Below, piece after piece: positions 25,022-34,187 of a stretch of 64,000 nt of DNA (the stretch's first letter is position 1; each line of letters begins with the position of its first letter). The notes beneath the pieces are model-generated. The model worked only from the letters and a program-made list of their open reading frames with translations. It was not told where the DNA came from and did not search any database. The translations under genes and the position numbers were made by a program. The DNA is from Tsukamurella sputi (GTDB lineage Bacteria; Actinomycetota; Actinomycetes; Mycobacteriales; Mycobacteriaceae). The DNA is taken from positions 744,001 through 808,000 of the forward strand of contig NZ_VIGV01000002.1 in the NCBI RefSeq assembly GCF_007858445.1, read 5' to 3'.

Positions 25022-25635
25022 CGAACCGCCCCCGCCAGGTCGAATCCCGCGCGGCGCCGGCCGGGCACGACGGTCTCGAAGGAGTCGACGATCTCGTCGA
25101 TGAAGCCGTATTCGCGCGCCTGCTCCGCGGTGTACCAGCGATCGTGCAGCGAGTCCTCGAAGATCTGCTCCACGGGCCGGCCGGTGTCCGCCGCGATCAG
25201 GCCGAGGACCGTGTCGCGGGTGTGCCGCAGATCGCCCGCTTGCAGCTCGATGTCGACCGCGGTACCTCCGATGCCCGCGGACCCCTGATGCATGAGCACG
25301 CGGGCGTGCGGCAGGGCGCGGCGCTTGCCGGGTGTACCGGCGGAGAGCAGGAACTGGCCCGCGCTGTAGGCGATGCCGAGGACGAGGGTCGAGACGTCGC
25401 ACGGGACGAGTCGCATGACGTCGCGGATCGCGAGCATCGACGGGACGGAGCCGCCGGGCGAGTGGATCCAGAGCGCGATGTCGGCGGAGCCTGTGGAGGC
25501 CAGAGAGAGGATCTGCGTGGCGAGCAGGGAGCCGTTGTCGTCGTCGAGCGGACCGTCGAGGACGACGACTCGTCGGTCGTAGAGCTCACGGCGCACGCTC
25601 TCGGTGAAATGCGGGATCTTCGGGTTATCAGTCAT
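25018..25635 (-). CDS. Accessory ClpP protease subunit (active triad)
   Basis: ClpP-fold serine peptidase of 205 residues, first gene of a second clpP pair in this genome. Triad S91 (AYSAGQ), H116 (LMHQG) and D165 (HDRWY) is complete. Sequence resembles ClpP1 more than ClpP2 and differs clearly from the housekeeping ClpP1/ClpP2 at 42390-43698. It presumably forms a heteromeric barrel with the serine-less partner that overlaps its stop (ATGA) and needs a Clp ATPase from elsewhere. Upstream is a long hairpin whose loop holds a motif shared with the housekeeping clpP1 leader. A CATCAT hexamer lies 6 nt before the ATG. Confidence 0.9.
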   Translation of the reverse strand: MTDNPKIPHFTESVRRELYDRRVVVLDGPLDDDNGSLLATQILSLASTGSADIALWIHSPGGSVPSMLAIRDVMRLVPCDVSTLVLGIAYSAGQFLLSAGTPGKRRALPHARVLMHQGSAGIGGTAVDIELQAGDLRHTRDTVLGLIAADTGRPVEQIFEDSLHDRWYTAEQAREYGFIDEIVDSFETVVPGRRRAGFDLAGAVR

Positions 25636-25671
25636 GCGCCCATGATGGAGTGGCGCGGGACCGTGAGACAG

Positions 25672-25726
25672 ACGAATCCGCCTGGGGCGGAACCGCTCAC
25701 GGCAGCTCCGCTCCAGGCGGATTCGT
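25672..25726 (-). terminator. Long hairpin between the diiron oxygenase gene and the clpP pair
   Basis: Arms of 20 bp (25672-25691 and 25707-25726) with one mismatch and a 15-nt loop. It starts 10 nt after the stop of the upstream gene, so terminator is the simplest reading; no U tract follows. The loop contains the CGCTCACGGCAG motif and the whole lies 37-91 nt before the clpP start, so a regulatory role is also possible. Confidence 0.65.
25694..25705 (-). promoter_or_regulatory. Putative ClgR/PopR-type site upstream of the accessory clpP pair
   Basis: CGCTCACGGCAG (plus-strand reading), 59-70 nt upstream of the ATG at 25635. It matches CGCTGAGGGCAG upstream of clpP1 at 10 of 12 positions and in the same orientation relative to the gene, and resembles the published actinobacterial ClgR core as I remember it. 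Confidence 0.4.
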
Positions 25727-25735
25727 GGGGCCGGG

Positions 25736-26743
25736 TCAGCCCGCGGAGTAGGCGGGCTCGCTGCGGAAGCGCGAGACGCGGCCGTCGATGCCGAGGGCCC
25801 GCCACAGCACCCGCGAGACCGGGTTCATCAGCTTGGTCTTCTCGGCGAGCAGCCGGACGTCACCGAAGACCTCGCGCTTCATTGCCTGCGATTCGGGCGA
25901 GCGCCAGTACATCTGCTTCCAGACCTCACGCGGAATGTCGAACCGCTTGCGGAACTCGCGCGGCGGTACCGCGATCGCGGTGAGCAGCGAGCGCATCACC
26001 AGCGGCAGCGCCAGCGAGAGCAGGAACCGCGGGAAGGCGCCGCGGGTGGGGATGCGATGCTCCAGCAGCTGGTGCGCGAAGGAGATGTGCCGCGCCTCCT
26101 CCGCCACGTGGATCTGCATGACCGCGGTCATCGTGGGGTGCTGCTCGATGCCGGAACGCAGGAACTGCTTCTGCACGTGATCGATCGGCTCCTCACCGCC
26201 CAGCACGCCCATGTAGAAGATCATCGGGAAGGTCGTGGCCGCCAGCGGGATGAACGGTGAGAGGCGGCGGAACCACAGAGGGCCGCCCGGTACGTCCATG
26301 CCGATCCGGTTGACGAACTCCTGGAACATCAGCGTGTGCTGGCACTCCTCCTTCGCCTCATGGGTGGCGTAGCGGAATTCCGGCGAGTTGTTCGGTTGCA
26401 CGGCGGTGTACTGCATGATGCCGCGGATCAGCACCGACTCGAACTGCAGGCCGACCTTGGCCACGTTGGCCTGGCGCCACATGCCCATCTCGATCTGCTT
26501 CGCGCGCGGCTGCGAGCGGTACCACTCGGTGCGGCCGATCGGGTCGAACCGGGAGTCGAGGATCCACCGCGGATCGTCCGGGACCACGGCCAGCTCGGGC
26601 GAGTCCCAGTCGATGTCCACGTACGGATCGAAATTGCGCTCGACGGAGGCCTCGGACAGATCCTGCAGGGTCTGCTCGTACTCCGCCTGCCCGGGGAACG
26701 GACGGCCACGTGTGCGACCCATGTGCGTGATGTGCAGTGCCAT
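25736..26743 (-). CDS. AurF-like diiron oxygenase
   Basis: Ferritin-like helical-bundle protein of 335 residues with two E-x-x-H metal motifs: HEAKEECQH near residue 128 and HVAEEARH near residue 212, the diiron carboxylate pattern of the p-aminobenzoate N-oxygenase (AurF) family. Mycobacterial members are common and unassigned. No signal peptide; one hydrophobic stretch around residues 165-185 may be buried. Start ATG with a strong AGGAGGA site 7 nt upstream. Divergent from the SRPBCC gene across a 161-nt AT-richer gap containing TACATT and TAGAAC hexamers. Substrate unknown. Confidence 0.78.
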   Translation of the reverse strand: MALHITHMGRTRGRPFPGQAEYEQTLQDLSEASVERNFDPYVDIDWDSPELAVVPDDPRWILDSRFDPIGRTEWYRSQPRAKQIEMGMWRQANVAKVGLQFESVLIRGIMQYTAVQPNNSPEFRYATHEAKEECQHTLMFQEFVNRIGMDVPGGPLWFRRLSPFIPLAATTFPMIFYMGVLGGEEPIDHVQKQFLRSGIEQHPTMTAVMQIHVAEEARHISFAHQLLEHRIPTRGAFPRFLLSLALPLVMRSLLTAIAVPPREFRKRFDIPREVWKQMYWRSPESQAMKREVFGDVRLLAEKTKLMNPVSRVLWRALGIDGRVSRFRSEPAYSAG

Positions 26744-26904
26744 GACGGACTCCTCCTGCGGGCTGACACAGTTCTATTGAAAATGTACCACGATGCTGGA
26801 CATTTCCTACCCGTCTGTATGAACGCGCAGGCCACGCCTGTAGGGTCGCCGATGACTTTTCCGGGACGCCGAGTCCCGGGTGTTCGCCCGACGCCGGAGG
26901 TTCC

Positions 26905-27351
26905 ATGACCACGATCCACCACACCGCGACCGCGTCCGTGCCCCTGAGCACCGCCTTCGCGCACGTCGCGGACTACCGGACCGTGCCCCAGTGGTTCGTC
27001 GGGATCAGCAGGTTCGCACCCCAGGGCGAGAAGGACTACGGCCTGGGCGCCACCTACGACTCCGCGGTCAAGATCGGCCCGAAGGAGATCGGCTCCGTAG
27101 TGCGGGTGACCGAGTTCGAGGAGGACCGCCTGATCACGCTCACCTCGATCGCGGGGTTCAAGACCACGTCTCGCTGGACCTTCCGCGCCGTCGACGACGA
27201 CCGGACCGAACTCGACGTCGAGTTCAGCTACGAACTCCCCGGTGGTCTCGCCGGCAAGGCGCTCGGCATGATCATCGAGCCCTTCGCCGTGCAGGCCGTG
27301 AAGGCCTCCGAGTCGGCGCTCCGCCGCGACCTCGAGGGCACCCGGGCCTGA
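26905..27351 (+). CDS. SRPBCC (polyketide cyclase-like) protein
   Basis: START-like hydrophobic-pocket protein of 148 residues with the family opening TTIHHTATASVPLSTAFAHVADY, a central FEEDRLITLTS strand, and the long C-terminal helix (about 118-145). Related mycobacterial proteins bind lipids or act as cyclases/dehydratases, but none can be inferred here. A GGAGG site precedes the ATG. Divergent from the AurF-like oxygenase, so co-regulation from the shared gap is plausible. Confidence 0.75.
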   Translation: MTTIHHTATASVPLSTAFAHVADYRTVPQWFVGISRFAPQGEKDYGLGATYDSAVKIGPKEIGSVVRVTEFEEDRLITLTSIAGFKTTSRWTFRAVDDDRTELDVEFSYELPGGLAGKALGMIIEPFAVQAVKASESALRRDLEGTRA

Positions 27352-27365
27352 TCCGACCCGGAGCT

Positions 27366-28508
27366 CTACCGCACCGGCACCAGGTCGTCCGCGTGGACGA
27401 CCGGCCGCCGCAGGCCCTCGGGCAGCATCGACGTGCCCTGTCCGAGCATCGCCTCGATCTCCGCGTGGTCGTAGGCCACCACGCCGCGGGCCCGGACCGT
27501 GCCGCGCAGGTCGCGCAGGTTCACCACGTCGCCGCCGGAGAAGGTGCCGCTCACACCGTGCACACCCGCGGGGAGCAGCGACCGCCGGCGATCCACGACC
27601 GCGGCCACGGCACCGTCGTCCAGCACGAGGTCCCCGTGCACGTCCGCGGCGTGCCGCACCCAGAACCGCCGGGCCGACAGGCGCACGGCCCGGGGCCGGA
27701 AAACGGTGCCGACGTCGGCACCGTCGAGCGCGCGATCCGCGAGCGCGGCGGCGGTCAGCAGCACCGGTACGCCCGCGTCGGCGGCCAGCCGGGCCGCGGA
27801 GAGCTTCGAGGCCATCCCACCCGTGCCGAGCGCGCCGCCCGAGCCGGCGACCACTCCGTCGAGGTCCTCGGGGCCGTCGACGGCTCCGATGAGCGAGGCG
27901 TCGCCCTTGCGCGGGTCACCGTCGTAGAGCCCGTCGACGTCGGAGAGCAGGACGAGGGCGTCGGCGCCGGTCAGGTGCGCCACGAGTGCGGCGAGCCGGT
28001 CGTTGTCACCGAAGCGGACCTCGTTGGAGGCCACGACGTCGTTCTCGTTGATGATCGGGACGGCACCCAGTGCACGCAGCCGGTCGAGCGTGCGCTGCGC
28101 GTTCGCCGCGTGCACGCGCAGGCCGATGTCGTGCGCGGTGAGCAGGACCAGCGAGACGATGCGGTCGTACCGCCGGAAGGAGGCACCCCAGGCGTTGGCG
28201 AGCTGCAACTGCCCCACCGAGGCGACGGCCTGCTTGGTGGCGAGGTCCGTCGGCCGTCGCTTGAGGCCGAGAGGCGCCATGCCGGCGCCGATCGCACCGG
28301 ACGAGACGACGATGACCTCGGTCCCCCGGTCCAGTCGCGCCACGATGGCGTCGGTCAGCGCGTCCAACCGGTCGGAGGCCAGGCCGTGTTCCAGGTCGGT
28401 CAGCGCGGAGCTGCCGATCTTCACGACCAGCTTGCGGGCACCCGCGACGAGCGCGCGCATGTCCCCGTCGAGGAGCTCCGCCGCGACCGTCCCGGGCGCC
28501 TCGGTCAT
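27366..28508 (-). CDS. proB: Glutamate 5-kinase
   Basis: First step of proline synthesis: ATP-dependent phosphorylation of glutamate on the gamma-carboxylate; normally feedback-inhibited by proline. The 380-residue protein has the amino-acid kinase domain (about 25-265; [38 protein letters not shown]) and a C-terminal PUA domain (about 285-370). The ATG overlaps the obg stop (ATGA), reproducing the obg-proB order of M. tuberculosis. proA is not in the window. Confidence 0.95.
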   Translation of the reverse strand: MTEAPGTVAAELLDGDMRALVAGARKLVVKIGSSALTDLEHGLASDRLDALTDAIVARLDRGTEVIVVSSGAIGAGMAPLGLKRRPTDLATKQAVASVGQLQLANAWGASFRRYDRIVSLVLLTAHDIGLRVHAANAQRTLDRLRALGAVPIINENDVVASNEVRFGDNDRLAALVAHLTGADALVLLSDVDGLYDGDPRKGDASLIGAVDGPEDLDGVVAGSGGALGTGGMASKLSAARLAADAGVPVLLTAAALADRALDGADVGTVFRPRAVRLSARRFWVRHAADVHGDLVLDDGAVAAVVDRRRSLLPAGVHGVSGTFSGGDVVNLRDLRGTVRARGVVAYDHAEIEAMLGQGTSMLPEGLRRPVVHADDLVPVR

Positions 28509-29968
28509 TCGTCGTCCTCGTCGTCGTCGCTCGCGAGACCGCGCCGCACGTCGTGCTGGCGGCGGCGCTCGGCGGCGCCCACGCGGTCGTTCTGCTCGAG
28601 CCGGATGTCGGTGCCGCGGCCCGTGACGGGCACGTCGTCGATAGTGCCCAGCGTGGGCTCCCAGTTGAAGCACACGTCGCCGATGGTGACGGGGCAACCG
28701 GGCTCCGCACCGAGCTTGATGAGCTCCTTCTCGACGCCGAGGCGGTTGAGACGATCGGCGAGGTAGCCGACGGCCTCGTCGTTGTCGAACGGCGTCTGCT
28801 TGATCCACCGCTCGGGGCGCGGGCCGCGCACGATGAAGCCGCCCGGCTGATCGGGATCGGAGATCACCTCGAAGCCGGACTCGTCGATCGCGATGGGCCG
28901 GATGACGGGCCGTCGCGCGACGGGGGTGCCCCGCTCCTCGCGGTACCGCTGCACCAGCTCGGCCAGCGCGAAGGTCAGCTCCCGCAGGCCGGTGTGCGCG
29001 ACGGCGGAGATCACGAAGACCGGCCAGCCGCGCGACTCGAATTCGGCACGCACCATCTCGGCCAGTTCCTCGGCGTCCGGCACGTCCGCCTTGTTCAGGA
29101 CGACGATGCGCGGACGCTCGGACAGGTCGCCCAGGCCGGTGTCGGCGGCGAGCGCGGGCTGGTAGGCGGCGAGCTCGGCCTCGAGGGCGTCGACATCGCT
29201 CACGGGGTCACGGCCGGGCTCCATGGTCGCGCAATCCACGACGTGGGCCAGCACGGCACAGCGCTCGAGGTGGCGCAGGAAGTCCAGGCCCAGGCCGCGG
29301 CCCGTCGAGGCGCCGGGGATGAGGCCGGGGACGTCGGCGATGGTGAAGGTCGTCTCCCCCGCCGAGACCACGCCGAGGTTCGGCACGAGCGTGGTGAAGG
29401 GGTAGTCCGCGATCTTCGGCTTCGCGGCCGACAGCACCGAGACCAGCGAGGACTTGCCCGCCGAGGGGAAGCCCACGAGGCCGACGTCGGCAACGGACTT
29501 GAGCTCGAGCACGAGGTCACGGACCTGGCCGTCCTCACCGAGGAGCGCGAAGCCGGGGGCCTTGCGCGCCTTCGAGACGAGCGCGGCGTTGCCCCGGCCG
29601 CCGCGGCCGCCCTGGGCCGCATCGAACCGGGTGCCGGCGCCCACCAGGTCGGCCAGCATCTTGCCGTCGGTGTCCAGCACGACGGTGCCGTCCGGCACCT
29701 TGAGGATCAAGTCCTGGCCGGAGCGGCCCTCACGGTTGCCGCCCTCGCCGGGCTTGCCGTTGGTGGCCTTGAGGTGCGGCCGGAAGTGGAAGTCGAGCAG
29801 GGTGTGCACCTGCGGATCGACCTCGAAGATCACGGAGCCGCCGCGGCCTCCGTTGCCACCGTCGGGACCGCCGAGCGGCTTGAACTTCTCGCGGTGGATC
29901 GAGGCGCAGCCGTGGCCCCCGTTACCGGCCGTGACGTGCACCGTCACCCGGTCGACGAACCTGGACAT
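28505..29968 (-). CDS. obg: Obg/CgtA GTPase
   Basis: Essential GTPase that acts in late 50S subunit assembly and stress control. The 487-residue protein has the glycine-rich Obg fold (about 1-158, many GG pairs), the GTPase domain with P-loop GFPSAGKSS near residue 167, DVPGLI and NKAD motifs, and the OCT domain (about 355-430) plus an acidic tail. Start ATG has an AGAGG site about 8 nt upstream. It lies downstream of rplU-rpmA but is separated by a rho-independent-type hairpin, so it probably also has its own promoter. Confidence 0.96.
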   Translation of the reverse strand: MSRFVDRVTVHVTAGNGGHGCASIHREKFKPLGGPDGGNGGRGGSVIFEVDPQVHTLLDFHFRPHLKATNGKPGEGGNREGRSGQDLILKVPDGTVVLDTDGKMLADLVGAGTRFDAAQGGRGGRGNAALVSKARKAPGFALLGEDGQVRDLVLELKSVADVGLVGFPSAGKSSLVSVLSAAKPKIADYPFTTLVPNLGVVSAGETTFTIADVPGLIPGASTGRGLGLDFLRHLERCAVLAHVVDCATMEPGRDPVSDVDALEAELAAYQPALAADTGLGDLSERPRIVVLNKADVPDAEELAEMVRAEFESRGWPVFVISAVAHTGLRELTFALAELVQRYREERGTPVARRPVIRPIAIDESGFEVISDPDQPGGFIVRGPRPERWIKQTPFDNDEAVGYLADRLNRLGVEKELIKLGAEPGCPVTIGDVCFNWEPTLGTIDDVPVTGRGTDIRLEQNDRVGAAERRRQHDVRRGLASDDDEDDE

Positions 29969-30009
29969 ATGAACCTCTTTCTACCGATGTGCCCTACTGG
30001 GCGAAAAGC

Positions 30010-30051
30010 CGAAGGCGGGCGGATCCCACGTGGAGACCCTGCCCGCCTTCG
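30010..30051 (-). terminator. Terminator between rpmA and obg
   Basis: Eleven-base arms around GAAGGCGGGC/GCCCGCCTTC with a 20-nt loop, followed on the minus strand by a CTTTTCG tract. Some read-through to obg-proB is likely. Confidence 0.75.
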
Positions 30052-30077
30052 AAAAGACTCGTGTCGCTGCTGCGGGA

Positions 30078-30341
30078 CTAGGCCTCCGCAGCGACCGGCA
30101 CGATGTTGACCGTCTTGCGGCCACGCTTGGTGCCGAACTCCACCGCGCCCGCCGCGAGGGCGAACAGCGTGTCGTCGCCGCCACGGCCGACGCCCACGCC
30201 CGGGTGGAAGTGAGTGCCGCGCTGGCGGACCAGGATCTCACCGGCGCTGACCTTCTGGCCACCGAACCGCTTGACGCCCAGTCGCTGGGCGTTGGAATCA
30301 CGACCGTTGCGCGAGCTGGACGCGCCCTTCTTGTGTGCCAT
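30078..30341 (-). CDS. rpmA: 50S ribosomal protein L27
   Basis: Basic 87-residue ribosomal protein near the peptidyl-transferase centre. Starts [20 protein letters not shown], the family signature, without the cleaved N-terminal extension of Firmicutes. Located 45 nt after rplU and before obg, the universal L21-L27-Obg order. Confidence 0.98.
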   Translation of the reverse strand: MAHKKGASSSRNGRDSNAQRLGVKRFGGQKVSAGEILVRQRGTHFHPGVGVGRGGDDTLFALAAGAVEFGTKRGRKTVNIVPVAAEA

Positions 30342-30386
30342 CTGGCTACTCCTGTACTAAAAAGTGGTGTGGTCTTCGTTCGCCAG

Positions 30387-30698
30387 TCAGGCGATCGCGG
30401 TCACCTTGACGACCGTCAGCTTCTGCCGGTGGCCCTGACGCTTGTGGTAGCCGGTCTTGTTCTTGAACTTGTGGATCCGGATCTTCGGGCCCTTGACCTG
30501 ATCCACGACCTCGGCCGTGACCGAGACCTTCTCCAGGGCGGCGGCGTCGGTGGTGAGGTTCGCGCCGTCGACGACGAGCGCGACGGGCAGCGAGACGCTG
30601 CTACCGGTCTCGGCGTCGATCTTCTCGACCTTCACCAGGTCGCCGACGGCGACCTTGTACTGCTTGCCGCCGGTCTTGACGATCGCATACGTGGCCAT
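30387..30698 (-). CDS. rplU: 50S ribosomal protein L21
   Basis: Ribosomal protein that binds 23S rRNA, 103 residues from the ATG at 30698 ([16 protein letters not shown]). A GTG three codons earlier is in frame, but the ATG has the better GTGGAGAAG site and matches mycobacterial L21. The C-terminal [17 protein letters not shown] signature is present. It is first in the rplU-rpmA operon behind a promoter whose -35 overlaps the rne stop, giving a leader of about 115 nt that may carry autoregulation. Confidence 0.97.
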   Translation of the reverse strand: MATYAIVKTGGKQYKVAVGDLVKVEKIDAETGSSVSLPVALVVDGANLTTDAAALEKVSVTAEVVDQVKGPKIRIHKFKNKTGYHKRQGHRQKLTVVKVTAIA

Positions 30699-30820
30699 CT
30701 TCTCCACTTACCTCTTCAACACATCTCGTAGTTCAGCGCGCGCCAGGTGCGCGGCTCGTATCACGCGGGAACTCCCGGACCGCGCACGCACGAGCGCGCC
30801 GCCGGAAAAGCGACCTTCCC

Positions 30821-30850
30821 AGGTTACGGGAACGCCGACGGCAGGGTCAA
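30821..30850 (-). promoter_or_regulatory. Promoter of rplU-rpmA
   Basis: TTGACC (30845-30850) and TAACCT (30821-30826) on the minus strand, separated by 18 nt. The -35 hexamer overlaps the rne stop codon. Confidence 0.55.
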
Positions 30851-33800
30851 ACCGGCTGGTCCGCCCTGTCGGCACCGTCGTTCTCGGCTCCGCCCGCCGC
30901 CGGCCCGGCCGGTCGGGCCGCGGCCCGTCGCCGAGCGCGCTTGCGGGCGGGCTCGGCCACCGACGCACCGGCGCTGTCCGTCGCGGCCGCGGGGGCGTCG
31001 GCCGCCGGGGCGGCGATGTCCACGACGATCGTCTGCGGCGCGGCCGAGGTTGTGGTGGGCGACTTGCGTGCCACCCGCCGGCGTCGCGGCGTCGACGGTG
31101 CCGTCGCCTCGGGAGCCGCAGCCGGCTCAACGGGAGCCGCAGTCGCCGCATCGGCGGGGGACTCTGCGGTCTCGATGGGAGCGTTCGCCGACTCCGTGGT
31201 CGCCTCGGCCGCGGGGGTCTCCACAACCGCGGTCTCCCGCTCGACGGTGGCGTTCTCGCCGGCGTCGTCCTGCTCGGGCGCCTCGCCGTCGTGATGGGCG
31301 GCCATCGCCCGGAACATCGGGTGCTCGCCCTTGTGGGCGGCCGGCTCCTTGGCGGGGGCGGGAGGCGCGGCCGGGGCCTGAGCCTGGGCGGCACCGTCGG
31401 ACTTGGTGCGCTTGCGCTTCTTGCGGCCCGAGCCCTCCGCCTTGTCGCCGGAGCGTCCGCCGTCCTCGCCGCCGCCCGCGGACTCGACCGGGGCGTCGTG
31501 GACGATGATGCCGCGGCCCGCGCACGCCTGACACGGCGTGGAGAAGGCCTCGACGAGGCCGGTGCCGATCCGCTTGCGGGTCATCTGGACGAGGCCCAGC
31601 GAGGTGACCTCGGAGACCTGGTGGCGGGTGCGATCGCGGCCCAGCGCCTCGGTGAGGCGGCGCAGGACGAGGTCGCGGTTGGACTCGAGGACCATGTCGA
31701 TGAAGTCGACGACGATCATGCCGCCGATGTCGCGCAGGCGCATCTGCCGCACGATCTCCTCGGCCGCCTCGAGGTTGTTCCGCGTGACGGTCTCCTCCAG
31801 GTTGCCGCCGGCGCCGGTGAACTTGCCCGTGTTGACGTCCACGACCGTCATCGCCTCGGTGCGGTCGATGACCAGCGTGCCGCCCGAGGGCAGCCAGACC
31901 TTGCGGTCCATCGCCTTCGCGAGCTGCTCGTCGATGCGGTAGGTCGCGAAGACGTCAGGTGCGTCGGCGTGGGCCTTCTCGAACTTCTCGACGCGCGGCA
32001 GCAGGTCGGGCGCCACGGTCGAGACGTACTTCTCGACGGTGTTCCAGGGCTTGACGCCCTCGATGACGAGCTTGCTGAAGTCCTCGTTGAACAGATCGCG
32101 CACGACCTTGACCAGCAGGTCCGGCTCCTCGTAGAGCGCCTTGACGCCCTTCTGCGAGGACGCGGCCTCGATCTCGGCCCACTGCGCCTGCAGCCGCGCG
32201 ACGTCGCCCGCGAGCTCCTCGGCGCTGACGCCCTCGGAGGCGGTGCGGATGATCACGCCGGCGTCGGCGGGCACGATCTCCTTGAGGATCTCCTTGAGGC
32301 GCTTGCGCTCGGTGTCGGGCAGCTTGCGCGAGATGCCGGCGGAGCCGCCGCCGGGTACGTAGACCAGGAAGCGGCCCGCGAGCGAGATCTGGGTGGTGAG
32401 ACGGGCGCCCTTGTGACCCACCGGGTCCTTCGACACCTGCACCAGCACCTGATCGCCGGGCTTGAGCGCCTGCTCGATCTTGCGGGCGTTACCGTCCAGG
32501 CCGGCGGCGTCCCAGTTGACCTCACCGGCGTAGAGCACGCCGTTGCGGCCGCGGCCGATGTCGACGAAGGCGGCCTCCATCGAGGGCAGCACGTTCTGCA
32601 CGCGCCCCAGGTAGATGTTGCCGACCATCGAAGCGGAGCTCGACGAGGTGACGAAGTGCTCGACCAGCACGCCGTCCTCGAGCACGGCCACCTGGGTGTA
32701 GTCCTGCGGGTGCGGGACGGTGTGCCCGTCCTGCCCCTCGGACGGGCCGACGCCGGTGCGCTCGCGCACCACCATCACGCGGTCGACGGCCTCGCGGCGC
32801 GCGAGGAACTCGGACTCGGTGAGGATCGGCGGGCGGCGGCGCACGGTGTCGCGGCCGTCGCGGCGGCGCTGGCGCTTCGCCTCGAGGCGGGTCGAACCGC
32901 TGATGCCGCGCACCTCGTCGCGGCGCGTGCGCTGCCGCGGCTCGCGCTCGTGCACGACGGTGTTGGGCGGATCGTCCGAGGACTCGGCCTCGGCCCCGTC
33001 CTCCCCCGTGCCGGCGCGGCGGCGACGGCGGCGCCGACGGCGACGCGAGCCGCCGTCGGTCACGTCCTCGACATCATCGGACTCGGACTCGTCCGCCTGC
33101 GCGTCGTCGGACTTCTGCTCAGCGTCGGACTCGTCGGTCGCTGCGCCGTCGGACTTCGACGGGGTCGCGGGCCGCTCGGCGGCGTCCGCGTCCTCCGCCT
33201 GATCGGACTGCTCCTGGCCGTCCTGCTCCTCGGCGTTCTCACCGCGACCACGACCACGACCGCGCCGGCCGCGGCGACGGCGACGGTTGCCGCCGGGCTC
33301 GTCGTCGTTCTGCTCGGTCGACGGAGCCGCCTCGGCGGTCTCGGTATCGGCCTCCGCCGTCTCCGTGATGTCCGCACCGGGGGCCTCGGCCTTCTCAGCG
33401 ACGGGCTCGACGTCCTGCGACTTCGGTGCGCGCGCCTTGCGCGAGGGCTTCTCGACCTGCTCGGGCTGCAGGAACAGGGGCGCGTTCGCGTCGAAGGCGG
33501 CCGGGGTCTGCTCCACGACGACGGGCTCGGCGACGGCAGCGGCCGAGAACAGCGACGGCGTCGCCTCGGCGGCGGCCTGCGCGGGCGCCTCCTCCGCGGG
33601 CTGCTGCGGAACCTCGGCGGCATCGGCGTCGTGGTCCGCCGCGGGTGCGCCCGCCGCCTCGGCGATGCGGTCGCGCACGCGCTCGGCGGCGCTGCGATCG
33701 ATGCTGGAGTGCGCACTGCGCGCAACGAAGCCGAGCTCGCCGAGGTGCCCCAGCACCTCCTTGCTGGTGAGGCCCAGCAGACGCGCCAGCGCGTGGACGC

Positions 33801-33867
33801 GCAGCTTCTGCGGGAACTCCTCCCGAGCTTCGTTGTTCTGTTCTTCCGGCGACGTTGTGTCGGCCAC
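30847..33867 (-). CDS. rne: Ribonuclease E/G
   Basis: Endoribonuclease that starts mRNA decay and processes rRNA and tRNA precursors; core of the degradosome. The 1006-residue protein has an N-terminal IF2-N-like helical module (about 20-70), a long acidic/basic disordered region (70-330), an S1 domain (about 385-480), the catalytic core with the Mg-binding Asp in VVDVNTG and VVDFIDM, the zinc-link cysteines CQACAGRG, and an Ala/Pro/Glu-rich C-terminal tail ending in a basic patch. The flanking disordered arms are the actinobacterial arrangement. Start is GTG with TAGGAG 7 nt upstream. A 320-nt leader precedes it. Confidence 0.94.
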   Translation of the reverse strand: MADTTSPEEQNNEAREEFPQKLRVHALARLLGLTSKEVLGHLGELGFVARSAHSSIDRSAAERVRDRIAEAAGAPAADHDADAAEVPQQPAEEAPAQAAAEATPSLFSAAAVAEPVVVEQTPAAFDANAPLFLQPEQVEKPSRKARAPKSQDVEPVAEKAEAPGADITETAEADTETAEAAPSTEQNDDEPGGNRRRRRGRRGRGRGRGENAEEQDGQEQSDQAEDADAAERPATPSKSDGAATDESDAEQKSDDAQADESESDDVEDVTDGGSRRRRRRRRRRAGTGEDGAEAESSDDPPNTVVHEREPRQRTRRDEVRGISGSTRLEAKRQRRRDGRDTVRRRPPILTESEFLARREAVDRVMVVRERTGVGPSEGQDGHTVPHPQDYTQVAVLEDGVLVEHFVTSSSSASMVGNIYLGRVQNVLPSMEAAFVDIGRGRNGVLYAGEVNWDAAGLDGNARKIEQALKPGDQVLVQVSKDPVGHKGARLTTQISLAGRFLVYVPGGGSAGISRKLPDTERKRLKEILKEIVPADAGVIIRTASEGVSAEELAGDVARLQAQWAEIEAASSQKGVKALYEEPDLLVKVVRDLFNEDFSKLVIEGVKPWNTVEKYVSTVAPDLLPRVEKFEKAHADAPDVFATYRIDEQLAKAMDRKVWLPSGGTLVIDRTEAMTVVDVNTGKFTGAGGNLEETVTRNNLEAAEEIVRQMRLRDIGGMIVVDFIDMVLESNRDLVLRRLTEALGRDRTRHQVSEVTSLGLVQMTRKRIGTGLVEAFSTPCQACAGRGIIVHDAPVESAGGGEDGGRSGDKAEGSGRKKRKRTKSDGAAQAQAPAAPPAPAKEPAAHKGEHPMFRAMAAHHDGEAPEQDDAGENATVERETAVVETPAAEATTESANAPIETAESPADAATAAPVEPAAAPEATAPSTPRRRRVARKSPTTTSAAPQTIVVDIAAPAADAPAAATDSAGASVAEPARKRARRRAAARPAGPAAGGAENDGADRADQPV

Positions 33868-34118
33868 TCAATACTCCTACCGACCCCCGGGCGCGATCAC
33901 CTTCGGTCGCGGCCACGCGGGGGCGTGTCATGTGGTGCGGGCGAAGGAAGTGCTCCTACCGCCCCACGTTTGTCAAGGTCTGCACGTGTCTCGTGCGTGG
34001 CGCACGCGGACCCCTGGTTCTGCGGGTCAGCCGGGCCGGTCGGTGCTGCGCGGTTGCGCGCGCCGACGTGCGTCCGATGTCAGTATCCCACACCCCACAG
34101 GCAGTGCGGAAAAGTATC
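33868..34118 (-). promoter_or_regulatory. Leader and promoter region of rne
   Basis: The largest gap without a gene in the window. It holds TTGACA (33971-33976, minus) without a convincing -10 at normal distance, and two copies of CGGTAGGAG about 77 nt apart, the second being the rne ribosome site. Long rne leaders are autoregulated in other bacteria; nothing more specific is visible here. Confidence 0.35.
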
Positions 34119-34152
34119 GGGCCCGCGCCGCGCGGTTCGCGCGGGCGGGCCC
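34119..34152 (-). terminator. Terminator after ndk
   Basis: GC-rich hairpin (GGGCCC ends, one bulge) followed on the minus strand by GATACTTTTCC; placed 36 nt after the ndk stop. Confidence 0.75.
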
Positions 34153-34187
34153 GTCGGGATCAGGTGGGAGGAACAGGTTCTCGCAGG

